From NCBI GenBank assembly GCA_937951995.1, contig CALGAG010000021.1:1-25438 (forward strand): a stretch of 25,438 nt of DNA, given 5' to 3'. The position numbers and the translations under genes are program-made. Origin of the DNA: an uncultured Bacillota bacterium (lineage in GTDB: Bacteria; Bacillota; Clostridia; Tissierellales; Tissierellaceae). Position 1 is the first letter of the stretch, and each line of letters begins with the position of its first letter. The notes beneath the pieces were generated by a model. The model saw only the letters and a program-made list of their open reading frames with translations, was not told the origin of the DNA and made no database searches. Positions 1-9,058 of this stretch are shown here, one piece after another.

Positions 1-1846
1 TTTCCAAGGAGCTTTCTAGTTGTGACAATGAACCATCCAACTGATTTACAGCCAAAAGAAGGTCGCTTTTCCTCTGAATCAACATTTGGAGTTTTTCAGC
101 AACTTCATTCAAGGGGCTTGAGTTCATGTCCTTTTTACCATTTGAGTAATCATTGTGGAGCCTAGCAAGCTCCTCAATACTTTCTCCCTCAAGAATTCTC
201 ATTATGGTCTCCTGGTTGTATTCAATCTCCCTCTTGATCTCCCTTAACCTAAGTTTTTTCTCCAAACCTTGTCTAAAGGAGTTCATATCATGGGCATGAT
301 TCTTGCTCAACAAGCCCTCCAGCCCCTTTTCCAATGCAAGCAACTCTGTGCCAAGGCTACTAACCCTTGCGGTTAAGCCTTCCCTTGATTCATTGAGTTC
401 TGCCATGAGTTCAGCCTCCTGCTCGGCTTTCATCTTATCTACCTTGGCTTTTTCAAGCATTTCATAAAATTCGAATCCATTGGATAATTTATACTTTGTC
501 AATATGCTATCCTTTTCCAACTCAAGATTTACTCCAGTCTCCAATTTATCAATCTGTCCATTATTGGTTCGTGCCCTTACCATAAGATATAAAATTGGCA
601 TCAGTAATGTTTGTGCAATGCCTAGAAGCAAATAATTGACTTGACTAAATGAATAAATGGTTGAGGTTAAATATGCAATAACAAATACCATTTGAATCAG
701 TCTTAATGACATTCGTCTCTTTTTTTGCTTTTCCAATTCTCTTACCAAAGATTCCAGGTCATCCTCCCCAGTGGTCCGGTAGTCCAATTTCTGAAACCTT
801 TGTCCATCTTCCAGTATCTCCTTGAATTCCTCTTTTCCATGATTCTTACTTCCATACAATCTTCTGGTCCTTCCTTCAATTTCTGCAAGTTGCTCCTCCA
901 TGGACCCTATCCTTGACTTCACAAGACCAATCTCTTCACTTATTTTCATTGCTTCATTGTAATCATCCTGGTCCTTTGTATCATGAACCAGCAATGTCTC
1001 CAGTTCTTCACCCAGCCCATTGTTTTTCTTCCTCAAGGCCAGGATTTCTTGATATTTTCCTATCTTTTTTTGCCGTTCCATTTCACCAATGATAGTTTGA
1101 CTCTTCTCAATGTCAATCTCAAGGTTTTTCACCTGGTCAAGAATCTGTCTTCTCCTCTTTGCCTTTTCCTTATACTTTGCAACATCCGCTTCAACAACCA
1201 TTAAGCTTTTTTCAGCTTTGTCGATTTCTGCCACAAGCCTACCGTATTGTGATGTGGATGCCCTAATAGTACCAATTTCTTTCAGTTGCTCATCCAAAAA
1301 CGAAAGGGCCTTCTCCACTGAGATTTTCTCATCTCCACCAGTTGATGCATTAACCAATCTTTCCCTGACTTCATGTGCCAGTGAGCCTAAAGGTGTTATG
1401 TTCTTCTGCTCAATAAAAAGTGTATTGTTGAATATTCCACTGTTCAAACCAAAGAAGTACTCACCAGGCTGTAAAATCCTTGAATTATCTCCCTTGGAGA
1501 TCCTGTCTGTTATATCCTCACCTGTCTCTTCCTGGTAAACCTTTGTTTCTTCTCTGCCCTTTTCAAAGACCCTGAATATCCTATACAGTTGACCTTCCTT
1601 CTCAAATACGATGCTGCCACTGTAATGTGTTCCTGACCAAGGGGATAGCCTGTTGTGGTCGTTGGAATAAAGTGTCCTCCTTGTGTATGGTTTTTTAAAC
1701 CCATAAAACATACCGTTTATAAAGCTGTGAAGGGTTGATTTACCACTTTCATTGGGACCATGAACAAGATTGAGTCCTGACTGGAGTTTCAGGGTGTAGT
1801 CATTGAACTTGCCAAATCCATGAAGATGGAGTTCCCGAATTACCAT
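1..1846 (-). CDS. yhaN: YhaN/SbcC/Rad50-like AAA ATPase, 3' end beyond the window
   Basis: The first 615 codons are open from ATG 1846 to the window edge; the C-terminal half is missing. The protein begins MVIRELHLHGFGKF and has a Walker A motif GPNESGKST at about residues 30-38, followed by the Q-loop-like FIEQKNIT. A long charged coiled coil, rich in Glu, Lys and Leu, follows. Around residues 380-425 the coiled coil is interrupted by two hydrophobic stretches (ending in ILYLMVRAR) that look like a transmembrane hairpin, as I recall for Bacillus YhaN. The start overlaps the stop of the nuclease gene by 7 bases (ATGGTAA), so the two are translationally coupled. By family, the ATPase would work with the YhaO-like nuclease in DNA end processing or repair, possibly at the membrane. 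The Walker B and signature motifs lie outside the window. Confidence 0.88.
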   Translation of the reverse strand, partial: MVIRELHLHGFGKFNDYTLKLQSGLNLVHGPNESGKSTLHSFINGMFYGFKKPYTRRTLYSNDHNRLSPWSGTHYSGSIVFEKEGQLYRIFRVFEKGREETKVYQEETGEDITDRISKGDNSRILQPGEYFFGLNSGIFNNTLFIEQKNITPLGSLAHEVRERLVNASTGGDEKISVEKALSFLDEQLKEIGTIRASTSQYGRLVAEIDKAEKSLMVVEADVAKYKEKAKRRRQILDQVKNLEIDIEKSQTIIGEMERQKKIGKYQEILALRKKNNGLGEELETLLVHDTKDQDDYNEAMKISEEIGLVKSRIGSMEEQLAEIEGRTRRLYGSKNHGKEEFKEILEDGQRFQKLDYRTTGEDDLESLVRELEKQKKRRMSLRLIQMVFVIAYLTSTIYSFSQVNYLLLGIAQTLLMPILYLMVRARTNNGQIDKLETGVNLELEKDSILTKYKLSNGFEFYEMLEKAKVDKMKAEQEAELMAELNESREGLTARVSSLGTELLALEKGLEGLLSKNHAHDMNSFRQGLEKKLRLREIKREIEYNQETIMRILEGESIEELARLHNDYSNGKKDMNSSPLNEVAEKLQMLIQRKSDLLLAVNQLDGSLSQLESSLE

Positions 1847-2931
1847 GGCCGGTCACTTCCTTCCAAAAGAGCATAGACTCCCGCATACAATGCATCCTTT
1901 AGAATAGGGTTCTCCAGGTCCTCATCCCTGAAGCTCCTTATGTACATCCCTAGAATATTGTTTCTATTTTCATCAAACAATCCTTCAAGATCAATATCTG
2001 GCTTTGATTTGTCAAATAGCTCAAGATAGTAGAGCTCATTTCTCAAGGAAGTCTCCAGGGCCTCCTTGTGAAAAAGTGTCGGAGCTATCCCTTCTAGGAT
2101 TATCCTGTGAAGGTCCTCCTTCCCATCCTCGCCAATCAAACTCATGATTTCAGATTTTACATGCTCAATTGTGGATTCCCTATTCAGTTGATACTCAAGT
2201 ATCTTAAATTCTCTCTTAGAAAATGGAATGAATCTGAAAGTGCTGGCATCAGAAAGCTTGCCCTCAATGAAGCCCCGCTTTCCCCTTTCTCCAAAATCCA
2301 AGGGCTCCAAAGAACCTGAATATGCTATGTTATGGTCCAAAAACTCAGGTTTATGTATATGCCCAAGGGCTATGTAATCCATGGATAATTTCTTTAAAAA
2401 CTTTAAATCAGGAAGTGGATAGTCCACATTTGCCCCAAACTCACCATGGAGCATTAGAATGTTAAAGTGTCCACTGGTGGGATCTATATTGTCAAGCTCA
2501 TTTAACATGGCTTCCTTGTCCCTCTTGGCATCAATTGCCCAGATTGTTGTTTTCAAAGCGTCAAGTTGAACATGCTGAAGACCCGTTTTTCTCAGTATTG
2601 TTACATTATCAGGCCAGTCAGTTTCTGCATAAACCGTTTCCCTAAATACCATATCGTGATTTCCCAGGGATATTATGAATTTCTGTTCCCCTGCGTATGC
2701 AAAGGAGTCCTTGAGCCTCTTGATATCCTTAAGGGTAAGATTATTCCCTTCAAAAAGGTCTCCTGTTATGAGTGTTATATCAATGTTCTCGCTTTTCCCG
2801 TACTGAATCAATTGGCTAAAGGTATTCCAGACTTCCTCTCTTCTTTCCTTGCCCTTCTCCCCTGCGAAGCTTGATTTATTAAATTTCATTCCCAGATGAA
2901 TATCTCCAGAATGTATAAAGCTAACCATCAT
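1840..2931 (-). CDS. yhaO: YhaO/SbcD/Mre11-like DNA repair metallophosphoesterase
   Basis: 363 residues. All the phosphoesterase motifs are visible in order: GDIHLG (Asp10, His12), GDLFEG (Asp58), GNHD (Asn91, His92), LHGEFG (His162) and GHIHKP (His191, His193). These ligate two metal ions in Mre11/SbcD nucleases. The C-terminal region after residue 220 is poorly conserved, as is usual for the capping and ATPase-binding part. The start is one of two adjacent ATGs (2931 or 2928) behind AGGAATGGTGAT. It lies 10 bases after the PfkB-like gene and overlaps the ATPase gene, so the three appear to form one transcript. The predicted role is a nuclease subunit acting with the YhaN-like ATPase on DNA ends. 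The family is secure; assignment to YhaO rather than SbcD rests on length and on the partner's membrane hairpin. Confidence 0.9.
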   Translation of the reverse strand: MMVSFIHSGDIHLGMKFNKSSFAGEKGKERREEVWNTFSQLIQYGKSENIDITLITGDLFEGNNLTLKDIKRLKDSFAYAGEQKFIISLGNHDMVFRETVYAETDWPDNVTILRKTGLQHVQLDALKTTIWAIDAKRDKEAMLNELDNIDPTSGHFNILMLHGEFGANVDYPLPDLKFLKKLSMDYIALGHIHKPEFLDHNIAYSGSLEPLDFGERGKRGFIEGKLSDASTFRFIPFSKREFKILEYQLNRESTIEHVKSEIMSLIGEDGKEDLHRIILEGIAPTLFHKEALETSLRNELYYLELFDKSKPDIDLEGLFDENRNNILGMYIRSFRDEDLENPILKDALYAGVYALLEGSDRPW

Positions 2932-2941
2932 ATCACCATTC

Positions 2942-3874
2942 CTATTGATTATGAAACTTCCTTATGTCAATCTTGTTCATCAGAGCCTTGATATCAGCCA
3001 TATCAGGGTTCCCATCATGACTCCTGATATCAAGTGAACCACATGCAAATGATAACCTTGCTGTTGTCTCCAAATCATATTTTCTCTTCATTCCAGCAGC
3101 GAAACCTGCCAATAGACCACCATGCATAAACTGTTTTGACTTCAAGCCACTATCGGCCAGACTCATACTTAGTCCATTTTCGCTATTCATGACCAGCAAC
3201 CTATTTTCTCCCATGTCTACAAGTACATATGCAATATCATTCTGAAAAAGGTATTGGCTTGCCCTTATTAATTCACCTTCGTATTGAAGCTTAAGATTTG
3301 TTAATTTTTCCATGCCTTCAATATCCAAAACTATCAGAAATGGTGCAGCTTCAACAACCTCCAACAATGCGTCCATGCCTGGTGATATCAGGATTCTCCT
3401 ACCCCACTCTCTGGATAGGTGCAGGATGTCTGTTGGCATGTCGTCTGGCATATTCAAGGGGTAGCCACCGCACAGGCATACTATTTCACAGTTGTTAAGG
3501 CCCTCCTTAAGCTCCCTGTGAAAAAGACCTATTTCATCTCTGTTTATTTCTACATTTTTTTGGTTGATTTCAATTTCCCTATCATCAAAGGTTAAAATTA
3601 ACCTCTCAGGATTCCTATCTCCTATCCCAACAAATCTATCAACTACTCCGACCCCTTCCAGGTAGCTTCGTATGAAGCTTCCAGTGTGTCCTCCTGCGAA
3701 GCCTGTAATTGTAGAATCCTCATTCATCAACCTTAGAATCAAGGAAAGATATGAACCTCCATCCCCTGGTATCATACCTGTGTTTTCTGCATTGAAGGAT
3801 TCAGCATTTCCTGAATTCCCATTGATTTCCAGCCATTTGTATACTGAAGGACTTAAATCTATGGATAGTATCAT
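2942..3874 (-). CDS. Degenerate PfkB/1-phosphofructokinase-fold protein, probably not an active kinase
   Basis: 310 residues from ATG 3874. It follows the FruK/LacC branch of PfkB kinases: N-terminal MILSIDLSPSVY matches the family's opening strand, GGHTGSFI (residues 61-68) matches the conserved glycine motif, and LLAGFAAG (254-261) matches the end of the nucleotide-binding helix. Key residues are changed. The substrate-binding Asp of the usual NPAxD is Tyr12, and the catalytic GAGD is replaced by FMHG (249-252), so the catalytic base is absent. I infer a non-catalytic or altered function. Another ATG at 3889 is in frame, but the likely promoter at 3898-3927 would start transcription almost on it, and GGAGG sits just before 3874, so I chose the shorter form. 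It is first in an apparent operon with the nuclease and ATPase genes. Confidence 0.75.
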   Translation of the reverse strand: MILSIDLSPSVYKWLEINGNSGNAESFNAENTGMIPGDGGSYLSLILRLMNEDSTITGFAGGHTGSFIRSYLEGVGVVDRFVGIGDRNPERLILTFDDREIEINQKNVEINRDEIGLFHRELKEGLNNCEIVCLCGGYPLNMPDDMPTDILHLSREWGRRILISPGMDALLEVVEAAPFLIVLDIEGMEKLTNLKLQYEGELIRASQYLFQNDIAYVLVDMGENRLLVMNSENGLSMSLADSGLKSKQFMHGGLLAGFAAGMKRKYDLETTARLSFACGSLDIRSHDGNPDMADIKALMNKIDIRKFHNQ

Positions 3875-3897
3875 TTCCTCCACCCCCATCGCTTTCT

Positions 3898-3927
3898 ATT
3901 ATACCCTTATATGCCTGTATCTTGCAA
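3898..3927 (-). promoter_or_regulatory. Sigma-A-type promoter for the PfkB-like/yhaO/yhaN operon
   Basis: Read on the minus strand, TTGCAA (3922-3927) is followed after 18 bases by a perfect TATAAT (3898-3903). Transcription would begin near 3890, giving a very short leader containing GGTGGAGG before ATG 3874. Confidence 0.65.
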
Positions 3928-3947
3928 TTGTCTTTACCAATTCATCA

Positions 3948-3976
3948 TTGAAAAGCAGGACTCTTAATTATATAAT
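3948..3976 (+). promoter_or_regulatory. Sigma-A-type promoter for the ACT/multidomain operon
   Basis: TTGAAA (3948-3953), 17-base spacer, TATAAT (3971-3976), then ribosome binding site AAAGGAGGGG (3987-3996) before ATG 4003. The -35 element is only about 20 bases from the -35 element of the divergent promoter, so one regulator could act on both. Confidence 0.75.
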
Positions 3977-4002
3977 TGAAGTAACCAAAGGAGGGGTATT
4001 CT

Positions 4003-4290
4003 ATGATGGATAATATTAATGGGGGTTCCATGGAAAAGCAGATGGAATTGTCAAGAGAAGACAAGAAGCCTGGTTTTATTTTTGAATACATTGACCAAAA
4101 GGGTGTAATAAGTAAAATAAGCTCTATTCTCGCCCAGAATGATATTAATATAGCCAGTATTACAGTAACACGAGAAGGTGAGATTGCAACAATGAAATGT
4201 GATTTTGACCATGTTCTGGATGAGGATATAAAGGAAGAGCTCCTTCACTCCATTGAATTTATAAGGACTGAATTTCTAAACATGGATTAG
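4003..4290 (+). CDS. Small ACT-domain protein
   Basis: 95 residues. After a charged, variable first 20 residues, the rest is one ACT domain. KPGFIFEYIDQKGVISKISS matches the first strand and helix, where a Pro-Gly and a glycine before the helix are typical. NDINIASITVTREGEIATM matches the second and third strands. It resembles the ACT domain at the C-terminus of the L-serine dehydratase beta subunit and other amino-acid-sensing ACT domains. No catalytic domain is attached. ACT domains usually bind small ligands, often amino acids, and act as dimers. It is the first gene after a strong promoter, has a very good ribosome binding site, and lies 38 bases before the giant multidomain gene, so it may sense a ligand for that operon. 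The ligand cannot be read from the sequence. Confidence 0.8.
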   Translation: MMDNINGGSMEKQMELSREDKKPGFIFEYIDQKGVISKISSILAQNDINIASITVTREGEIATMKCDFDHVLDEDIKEELLHSIEFIRTEFLNMD

Positions 4291-4328
4291 GATTTACATT
4301 CCATTTATACTCAACGAGGAGGAAGACC

Positions 4329-7300
4329 ATGGATATTGGGCTACGTTTAAAGGATTATCTTGATAGCAGCAACAGGAGAGAAAGAATAGAAGATATAAGG
4401 GAAGACAGAGATAATTCTGTCCTTTCTTTTATGGAGATCATTCATGATTTCCTTGTAGAATTTAAACCTGTTGAAAAAAATGAGTGGATTCAAACACTTT
4501 ATGACTACGCTTTGTATAAGTCCTTTCCACACAAGTGGAGTGAAAGGATTGATATGGATTTAATTGCACTTTACGAAGAGATTCTAAATCTACTTAGATA
4601 TGTTAATGGCGATGATCATTTTGATTATGACCTATCCGGATCCATAGATGAGTTCCAACGTTTTAAGGAGGCCTACAACAAGCTTTTCATTTATGAAATC
4701 ATGCAGCTGGACATGGTCATCAACGGCTACAACACAATTGATCACGTCATAGGAGTCAAGGATGTGGCCATGCATGTTGCACTGCAGCTTAAGGAGTTGA
4801 GTCTTCCTGTTGACCTTGGAATAGTTCTTGGCGCCAGCCTTGGTCATGATGTTGGAAAGTATGGCGTGGTAAAGGATGAGCAAGCCAGGGTACCCTACCT
4901 TCACTACTACTACACCGAGCAATGGTTTAAACAGCTGAGACTGGAGAAAATTGGCCACATTGCGACGAATCATTCAACATGGGACCTGGAGCTGGAAACA
5001 CTTCCCTTGGAGTCTCTGATCCTGATCTATGCAGACTTTAGGGTTAAGAATAAAGAAGTGGACGGCAATTATGCCATGCATACATATAGCCTGAATGAAT
5101 CCTTCCAGGTTATTCTGGACAAGCTAGACAATGTTGATGAAGCCAAAGAGATGAGATATAGGAGGGTCTACAACAAGCTGAAGGATTTTGAGGATTATAT
5201 GGAGTCAATGGGGGTGGATACAAGCCTTCAGGGAACTCTGGAAAGACAGGAAAAAATCTACTGGAGCCTGCTTAGAGGTGAAGATATTGTAGATTCCTTC
5301 AAATACAAGGCCATGGAAAACAATATATTCCTTATGACAAACCTTATGAATCAGGAAAGATTCCTTGAAATCCTGGAGGATGCAAGGGGAGAATCAAATT
5401 GGAGGATTTTGAGGCTATATATTGAGGTTCTTAAGGAGTACTCGACCTATCTTACCCAGAAACAGAAAATAATGGTCTTAAGCTTTCTAACAGACCTCCT
5501 TCTGCACAAGGAGGAGGATGTCCGAAAGGAATCAGCCGAATTGATAGGTAAACTCCTGGCAAACTACGATGAGGAGTACAGAAAGGAACTCCCTTCCTCA
5601 ATAGCACGAAAAAAACCTGAGGAGACCAGCACGGTTGTATTCAAGGAGATACTTGAATCTCTCTTGTTACCCAGCCATAAAATCACTGATTCTCACAATA
5701 TCTGGCTGTACAACCTTAAGCTGATTGTAAAGTCATTGTTTGAAACCTGTGGCATAGATAGCTACGGGGAGTATTTTGATGCCTTGAACTACTTCTATCA
5801 ACGTTCAGAGGAGTTAATCCCTGTTTCTCAGTTCTATCTTGTTCAAACAGTTAACTACATTCCCTTGGAGGAGTTGGACGAAAATAGAAGAAGTCTCTTC
5901 TACACCTACATCCTAAAGATGGTTTCTTCTGATATCTCAAACATCAGACTTAGTGCGCTTGACAGGGCATCTGAGGTAATAAGCAAGGTAAATGACGGAA
6001 GCCTTTACTCCCCTATGAGAGATTATCTTGAGGCCAGGCCGCTTAAGTCCCCCATCCCTGCTGAAAACTACCTTAAGTATATCCTTTCAAACAAGCTATC
6101 AATGGACCAGGAGATAGTTGGTAACTTCAGGGAAAACTATATCCAGGACCAGGCCAATGTGTCCGAATTGTTTCTGGAGAACCTTAAGACTGCAACAGGT
6201 TGGACAACAAAGAAGATAAACATTGATATCCTATACGATCAGGTGCGTAAAAATCCCAAAGAGACTGGTATTCACACAGCCATACATCTTTGCAACGTGC
6301 TAAAGGTCAGTGCTGTGGAAAGGGTTAGAAATTACAGCGGATATACTCTGCTAAACATTATTCCTATGCTCTCACTGGAACAGCGAAATGATGTTGCAAT
6401 AGAGCTTCTTAGGGCTCTGGAAATGGAGAATTACCAGTTCACCAAGTTCATACCTGAGTATTTGGGACATCTTTTCCTATACCTACCGCCTCAGGAACTG
6501 GAGGAGGTAATTGAGGACCTTGAGGAGAAAATCAAGATTGCAAGGCCACAAACCATAATGCTATTGCTCAATACCATTGGTACAACAATAGTAAATTATC
6601 CCAAATATAAGGATTTGTTCCAGGAGGATGAAGTGACTAATATGAAGCGTCTTAATAGGCTGTTGGGACTGTTACTTGTTCCCATTGCATCCTATAATGT
6701 CGAACTTAAGACAGAAGCCCTTAGGGTTATCGCTTCAACGGTTTTTAATTCTGACAAGCTTACCCACCATGAGAAGCAATCAGTATTTAGACGCATTGGA
6801 AAGAAAATACTTACTCTAATCGAGGATTCACGTGAAAACAATTTCGTCTTCTACAACAATGCAGCTTCTTTAAATCATATATACAGGTATATATCCGATT
6901 TTGAATTTGAGCATGGGATGCTGGATGTAACAACAGATGAAGATGTTGTCTTCTTCCCTGGCTCCTTTGACCCATTCAGTCTTGGCCACAGGGAGATTGC
7001 AAAGGAAATAAGAAGAAAGGGCTTTGAGGTATACCTTGCTGTGGATGAGTTTTCATGGTCAAAGCGAACAGAAGCCCATCAATTCAGACGTAATATCATA
7101 AATATGAGTATAGCCAAGGAGGATGGCATCTACCTCTTCCCAAAGGAAATTCCAATAAACATCGGTTCAGATCGGGATATGGTTAAACTAAGGGAAATTT
7201 TTGGGGACAGGGAAATATATATAGCCGTTGGCTCAGATGTTATTGCCAATGCATCAGCGTACAGGAAAAACAAGGAAATTCTGGATTTTTCACATGTTAT

Positions 7301-9053
7301 CTTCGATAGGAGGACAGATCAGTCTGATACGGTTGATTTTTCCGCTTCAGATGAAACCATTTCCAGAATAAGAGGCAAGGTGATCCAGCTTACACTCCCA
7401 ACCCAGTATGAGGATATAAGCTCAACTCAGATAAGGGATAATATAGATAAGAACCGGGATATTTCAAAACTTATTGACCCAATGGCTGCTGACTATATAT
7501 ACAATTATGGTCTTTATATTAGAGAACCTCTTTACAAAACCCTGGTTGAGACTAAAACATTGGATGTGGAGGTTCACAGAAACCTAAGTAGTGAAATACT
7601 GATATACCTTATGGACAACTTTGGCAATCAGATACTGGAAGAGGGAATACTTGAACTTAGAAACAAGCTAAGCTATAGGATAATACTTCTAAAGGATATG
7701 GAGACCGGTCTACCACTAGGTTTTTCAGCCTTCTATTGGGTCAGGCACAGTATGCTTTATGATGAATTCAAAGACCAGGACCTAACCCAATATATCAGAA
7801 ACTACGCAAAAGGTAGAACAGCATTCATAACCTGCCTTTATGCAAGGGATGATAACGACAACCTTATGGATATGGTTCTCAACGAAACTTTGTCCATTGC
7901 TTTGAATAGGGACTACAACTATGCCCTCTATTGTAACACCATGATTTCAGGTGAGAACAAAAAGGCCGAAGAGTACCTGCTAATGCAGGGCTTCTCCCAG
8001 ATGCCATTTGATCACAAGGATTCACCAATGTTTATGGTTGATATGAATAATCCCATAAGTATTAATCTCGATCTGGAAAATACTCTGAAGGCACCCTATG
8101 ATAGCGATCCAAGAATTCAAAAGGTCATTACAGACACCAGAAAGAAACTTAAGAGAGCCCTGGCTGACCTTTATCCAAATGAACTCCTCATATCCTTCAA
8201 CAGGGATATGGTCTACAGTAAACTCATTCAGAAGCTATGCGATGAGAATGGTGTATCCATACTGGACAACAGGAAAAAAAACCTGGGTGAAAAGATGTGT
8301 GTGCCCTTTGGGATTATCCTTAACAATTCAATAATACCAAACACTGTTACAAAGACTCTTCACACAGAAAGAATTTTCGCACCTGACATACACAGCTTCA
8401 CAGTTGGTGAATTCCCCAACTATTTATCCCTTGAGGGCCAGTGTAAAACCATAAAGTCATTTGAACGGCCAGTAATGCTTATGGATGACCTTCTTCACAA
8501 GGGTTACAGAATAAAGATTGTTGAGCCTCTGCTTAGAAAGGAAGGCATTGAGATTTCCAAGCTCTTTGTTGGGATCCTGTCAGGAAAAGGCAAAGAAATC
8601 GCCCAAATAAGAAACCTCGAAGTGGAATATGCTTATTTTGTTCCCAACTTGAGATTGTGGTTCAACGAAAGTAGCCAATACCCCTTTCTGGGCGGTGACA
8701 TGGTACGTAAGGATTATCTTGAATCAAATCTGATTCCTAGCATTAATTTTATACTTCCTTACGTGTCCCCTAGATTCATAAAGAATATTACTCAGGATGC
8801 AATTTATAATCTATCTGAAATATGTCTGAATAATTCATTGGACCTATTAAGGGTCATTGAGGAGGTATATCAGGAGATTAACGAGAAGAACCTCACCCTT
8901 GCCTCTCTTGGCGAGGTAATCTTCACACCTAGGTATCCTGACCTTGAAAGAAGTGTTCTTCAAAAAAGGCATCAAAAGCCATCAACATTCCTGGAGATGG
9001 ACATCCACTACCTAAAGAGACTGGAACATACTCTTAGGGGACATACGAGGTGA
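4329..9053 (+). CDS. Giant multidomain protein: HD - HEAT-like - nucleotidyltransferase - GNAT-like - PRTase-like
   Basis: 1574 residues behind GAGGAGGAAGACC-ATG. Regions in order: an HD-superfamily metal phosphohydrolase (His139, His173-Asp174 in GHDVGK, Asp236); a long helical, HEAT-like region (about 330-870, one clear repeat near 394-418); a NadD/CoaD-type adenylyltransferase (GSFDPFSLGH at 878-887, ISSTQIR at 1030-1036, then PMAADYIYNYGLY); a GNAT-like region (about 1075-1245, weakly supported); and a phosphoribosyltransferase-like region (about 1255-1490) with RPVMLMDDLLHKG at 1380-1392 resembling a PRPP loop. No signal peptide or membrane helix is visible, so it should be cytoplasmic. 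The combination suggests several nucleotide-handling steps on one scaffold, perhaps NAD or another dinucleotide. The HD and nucleotidyltransferase calls are solid, the PRTase call is tentative, and the overall function is unknown to me. Confidence 0.85.
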   Translation: MDIGLRLKDYLDSSNRRERIEDIREDRDNSVLSFMEIIHDFLVEFKPVEKNEWIQTLYDYALYKSFPHKWSERIDMDLIALYEEILNLLRYVNGDDHFDYDLSGSIDEFQRFKEAYNKLFIYEIMQLDMVINGYNTIDHVIGVKDVAMHVALQLKELSLPVDLGIVLGASLGHDVGKYGVVKDEQARVPYLHYYYTEQWFKQLRLEKIGHIATNHSTWDLELETLPLESLILIYADFRVKNKEVDGNYAMHTYSLNESFQVILDKLDNVDEAKEMRYRRVYNKLKDFEDYMESMGVDTSLQGTLERQEKIYWSLLRGEDIVDSFKYKAMENNIFLMTNLMNQERFLEILEDARGESNWRILRLYIEVLKEYSTYLTQKQKIMVLSFLTDLLLHKEEDVRKESAELIGKLLANYDEEYRKELPSSIARKKPEETSTVVFKEILESLLLPSHKITDSHNIWLYNLKLIVKSLFETCGIDSYGEYFDALNYFYQRSEELIPVSQFYLVQTVNYIPLEELDENRRSLFYTYILKMVSSDISNIRLSALDRASEVISKVNDGSLYSPMRDYLEARPLKSPIPAENYLKYILSNKLSMDQEIVGNFRENYIQDQANVSELFLENLKTATGWTTKKINIDILYDQVRKNPKETGIHTAIHLCNVLKVSAVERVRNYSGYTLLNIIPMLSLEQRNDVAIELLRALEMENYQFTKFIPEYLGHLFLYLPPQELEEVIEDLEEKIKIARPQTIMLLLNTIGTTIVNYPKYKDLFQEDEVTNMKRLNRLLGLLLVPIASYNVELKTEALRVIASTVFNSDKLTHHEKQSVFRRIGKKILTLIEDSRENNFVFYNNAASLNHIYRYISDFEFEHGMLDVTTDEDVVFFPGSFDPFSLGHREIAKEIRRKGFEVYLAVDEFSWSKRTEAHQFRRNIINMSIAKEDGIYLFPKEIPINIGSDRDMVKLREIFGDREIYIAVGSDVIANASAYRKNKEILDFSHVIFDRRTDQSDTVDFSASDETISRIRGKVIQLTLPTQYEDISSTQIRDNIDKNRDISKLIDPMAADYIYNYGLYIREPLYKTLVETKTLDVEVHRNLSSEILIYLMDNFGNQILEEGILELRNKLSYRIILLKDMETGLPLGFSAFYWVRHSMLYDEFKDQDLTQYIRNYAKGRTAFITCLYARDDNDNLMDMVLNETLSIALNRDYNYALYCNTMISGENKKAEEYLLMQGFSQMPFDHKDSPMFMVDMNNPISINLDLENTLKAPYDSDPRIQKVITDTRKKLKRALADLYPNELLISFNRDMVYSKLIQKLCDENGVSILDNRKKNLGEKMCVPFGIILNNSIIPNTVTKTLHTERIFAPDIHSFTVGEFPNYLSLEGQCKTIKSFERPVMLMDDLLHKGYRIKIVEPLLRKEGIEISKLFVGILSGKGKEIAQIRNLEVEYAYFVPNLRLWFNESSQYPFLGGDMVRKDYLESNLIPSINFILPYVSPRFIKNITQDAIYNLSEICLNNSLDLLRVIEEVYQEINEKNLTLASLGEVIFTPRYPDLERSVLQKRHQKPSTFLEMDIHYLKRLEHTLRGHTR

Positions 9054-9058
9054 TTGAA

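Noticed and set aside
725..1538. Plus-strand open frames opposite the YhaN-like gene
   Set aside because: The minus strand is open for 615 codons with clear ATPase motifs; the plus-strand products are low-complexity Phe/Leu/Ser-rich sequences expected from the complement of a coiled coil.
9050..9058. GTG 9050 as start of the dehydrogenase-like gene
   Set aside because: The GAGGTGA sequence containing this GTG is itself well spaced as the ribosome binding site for ATG 9059.
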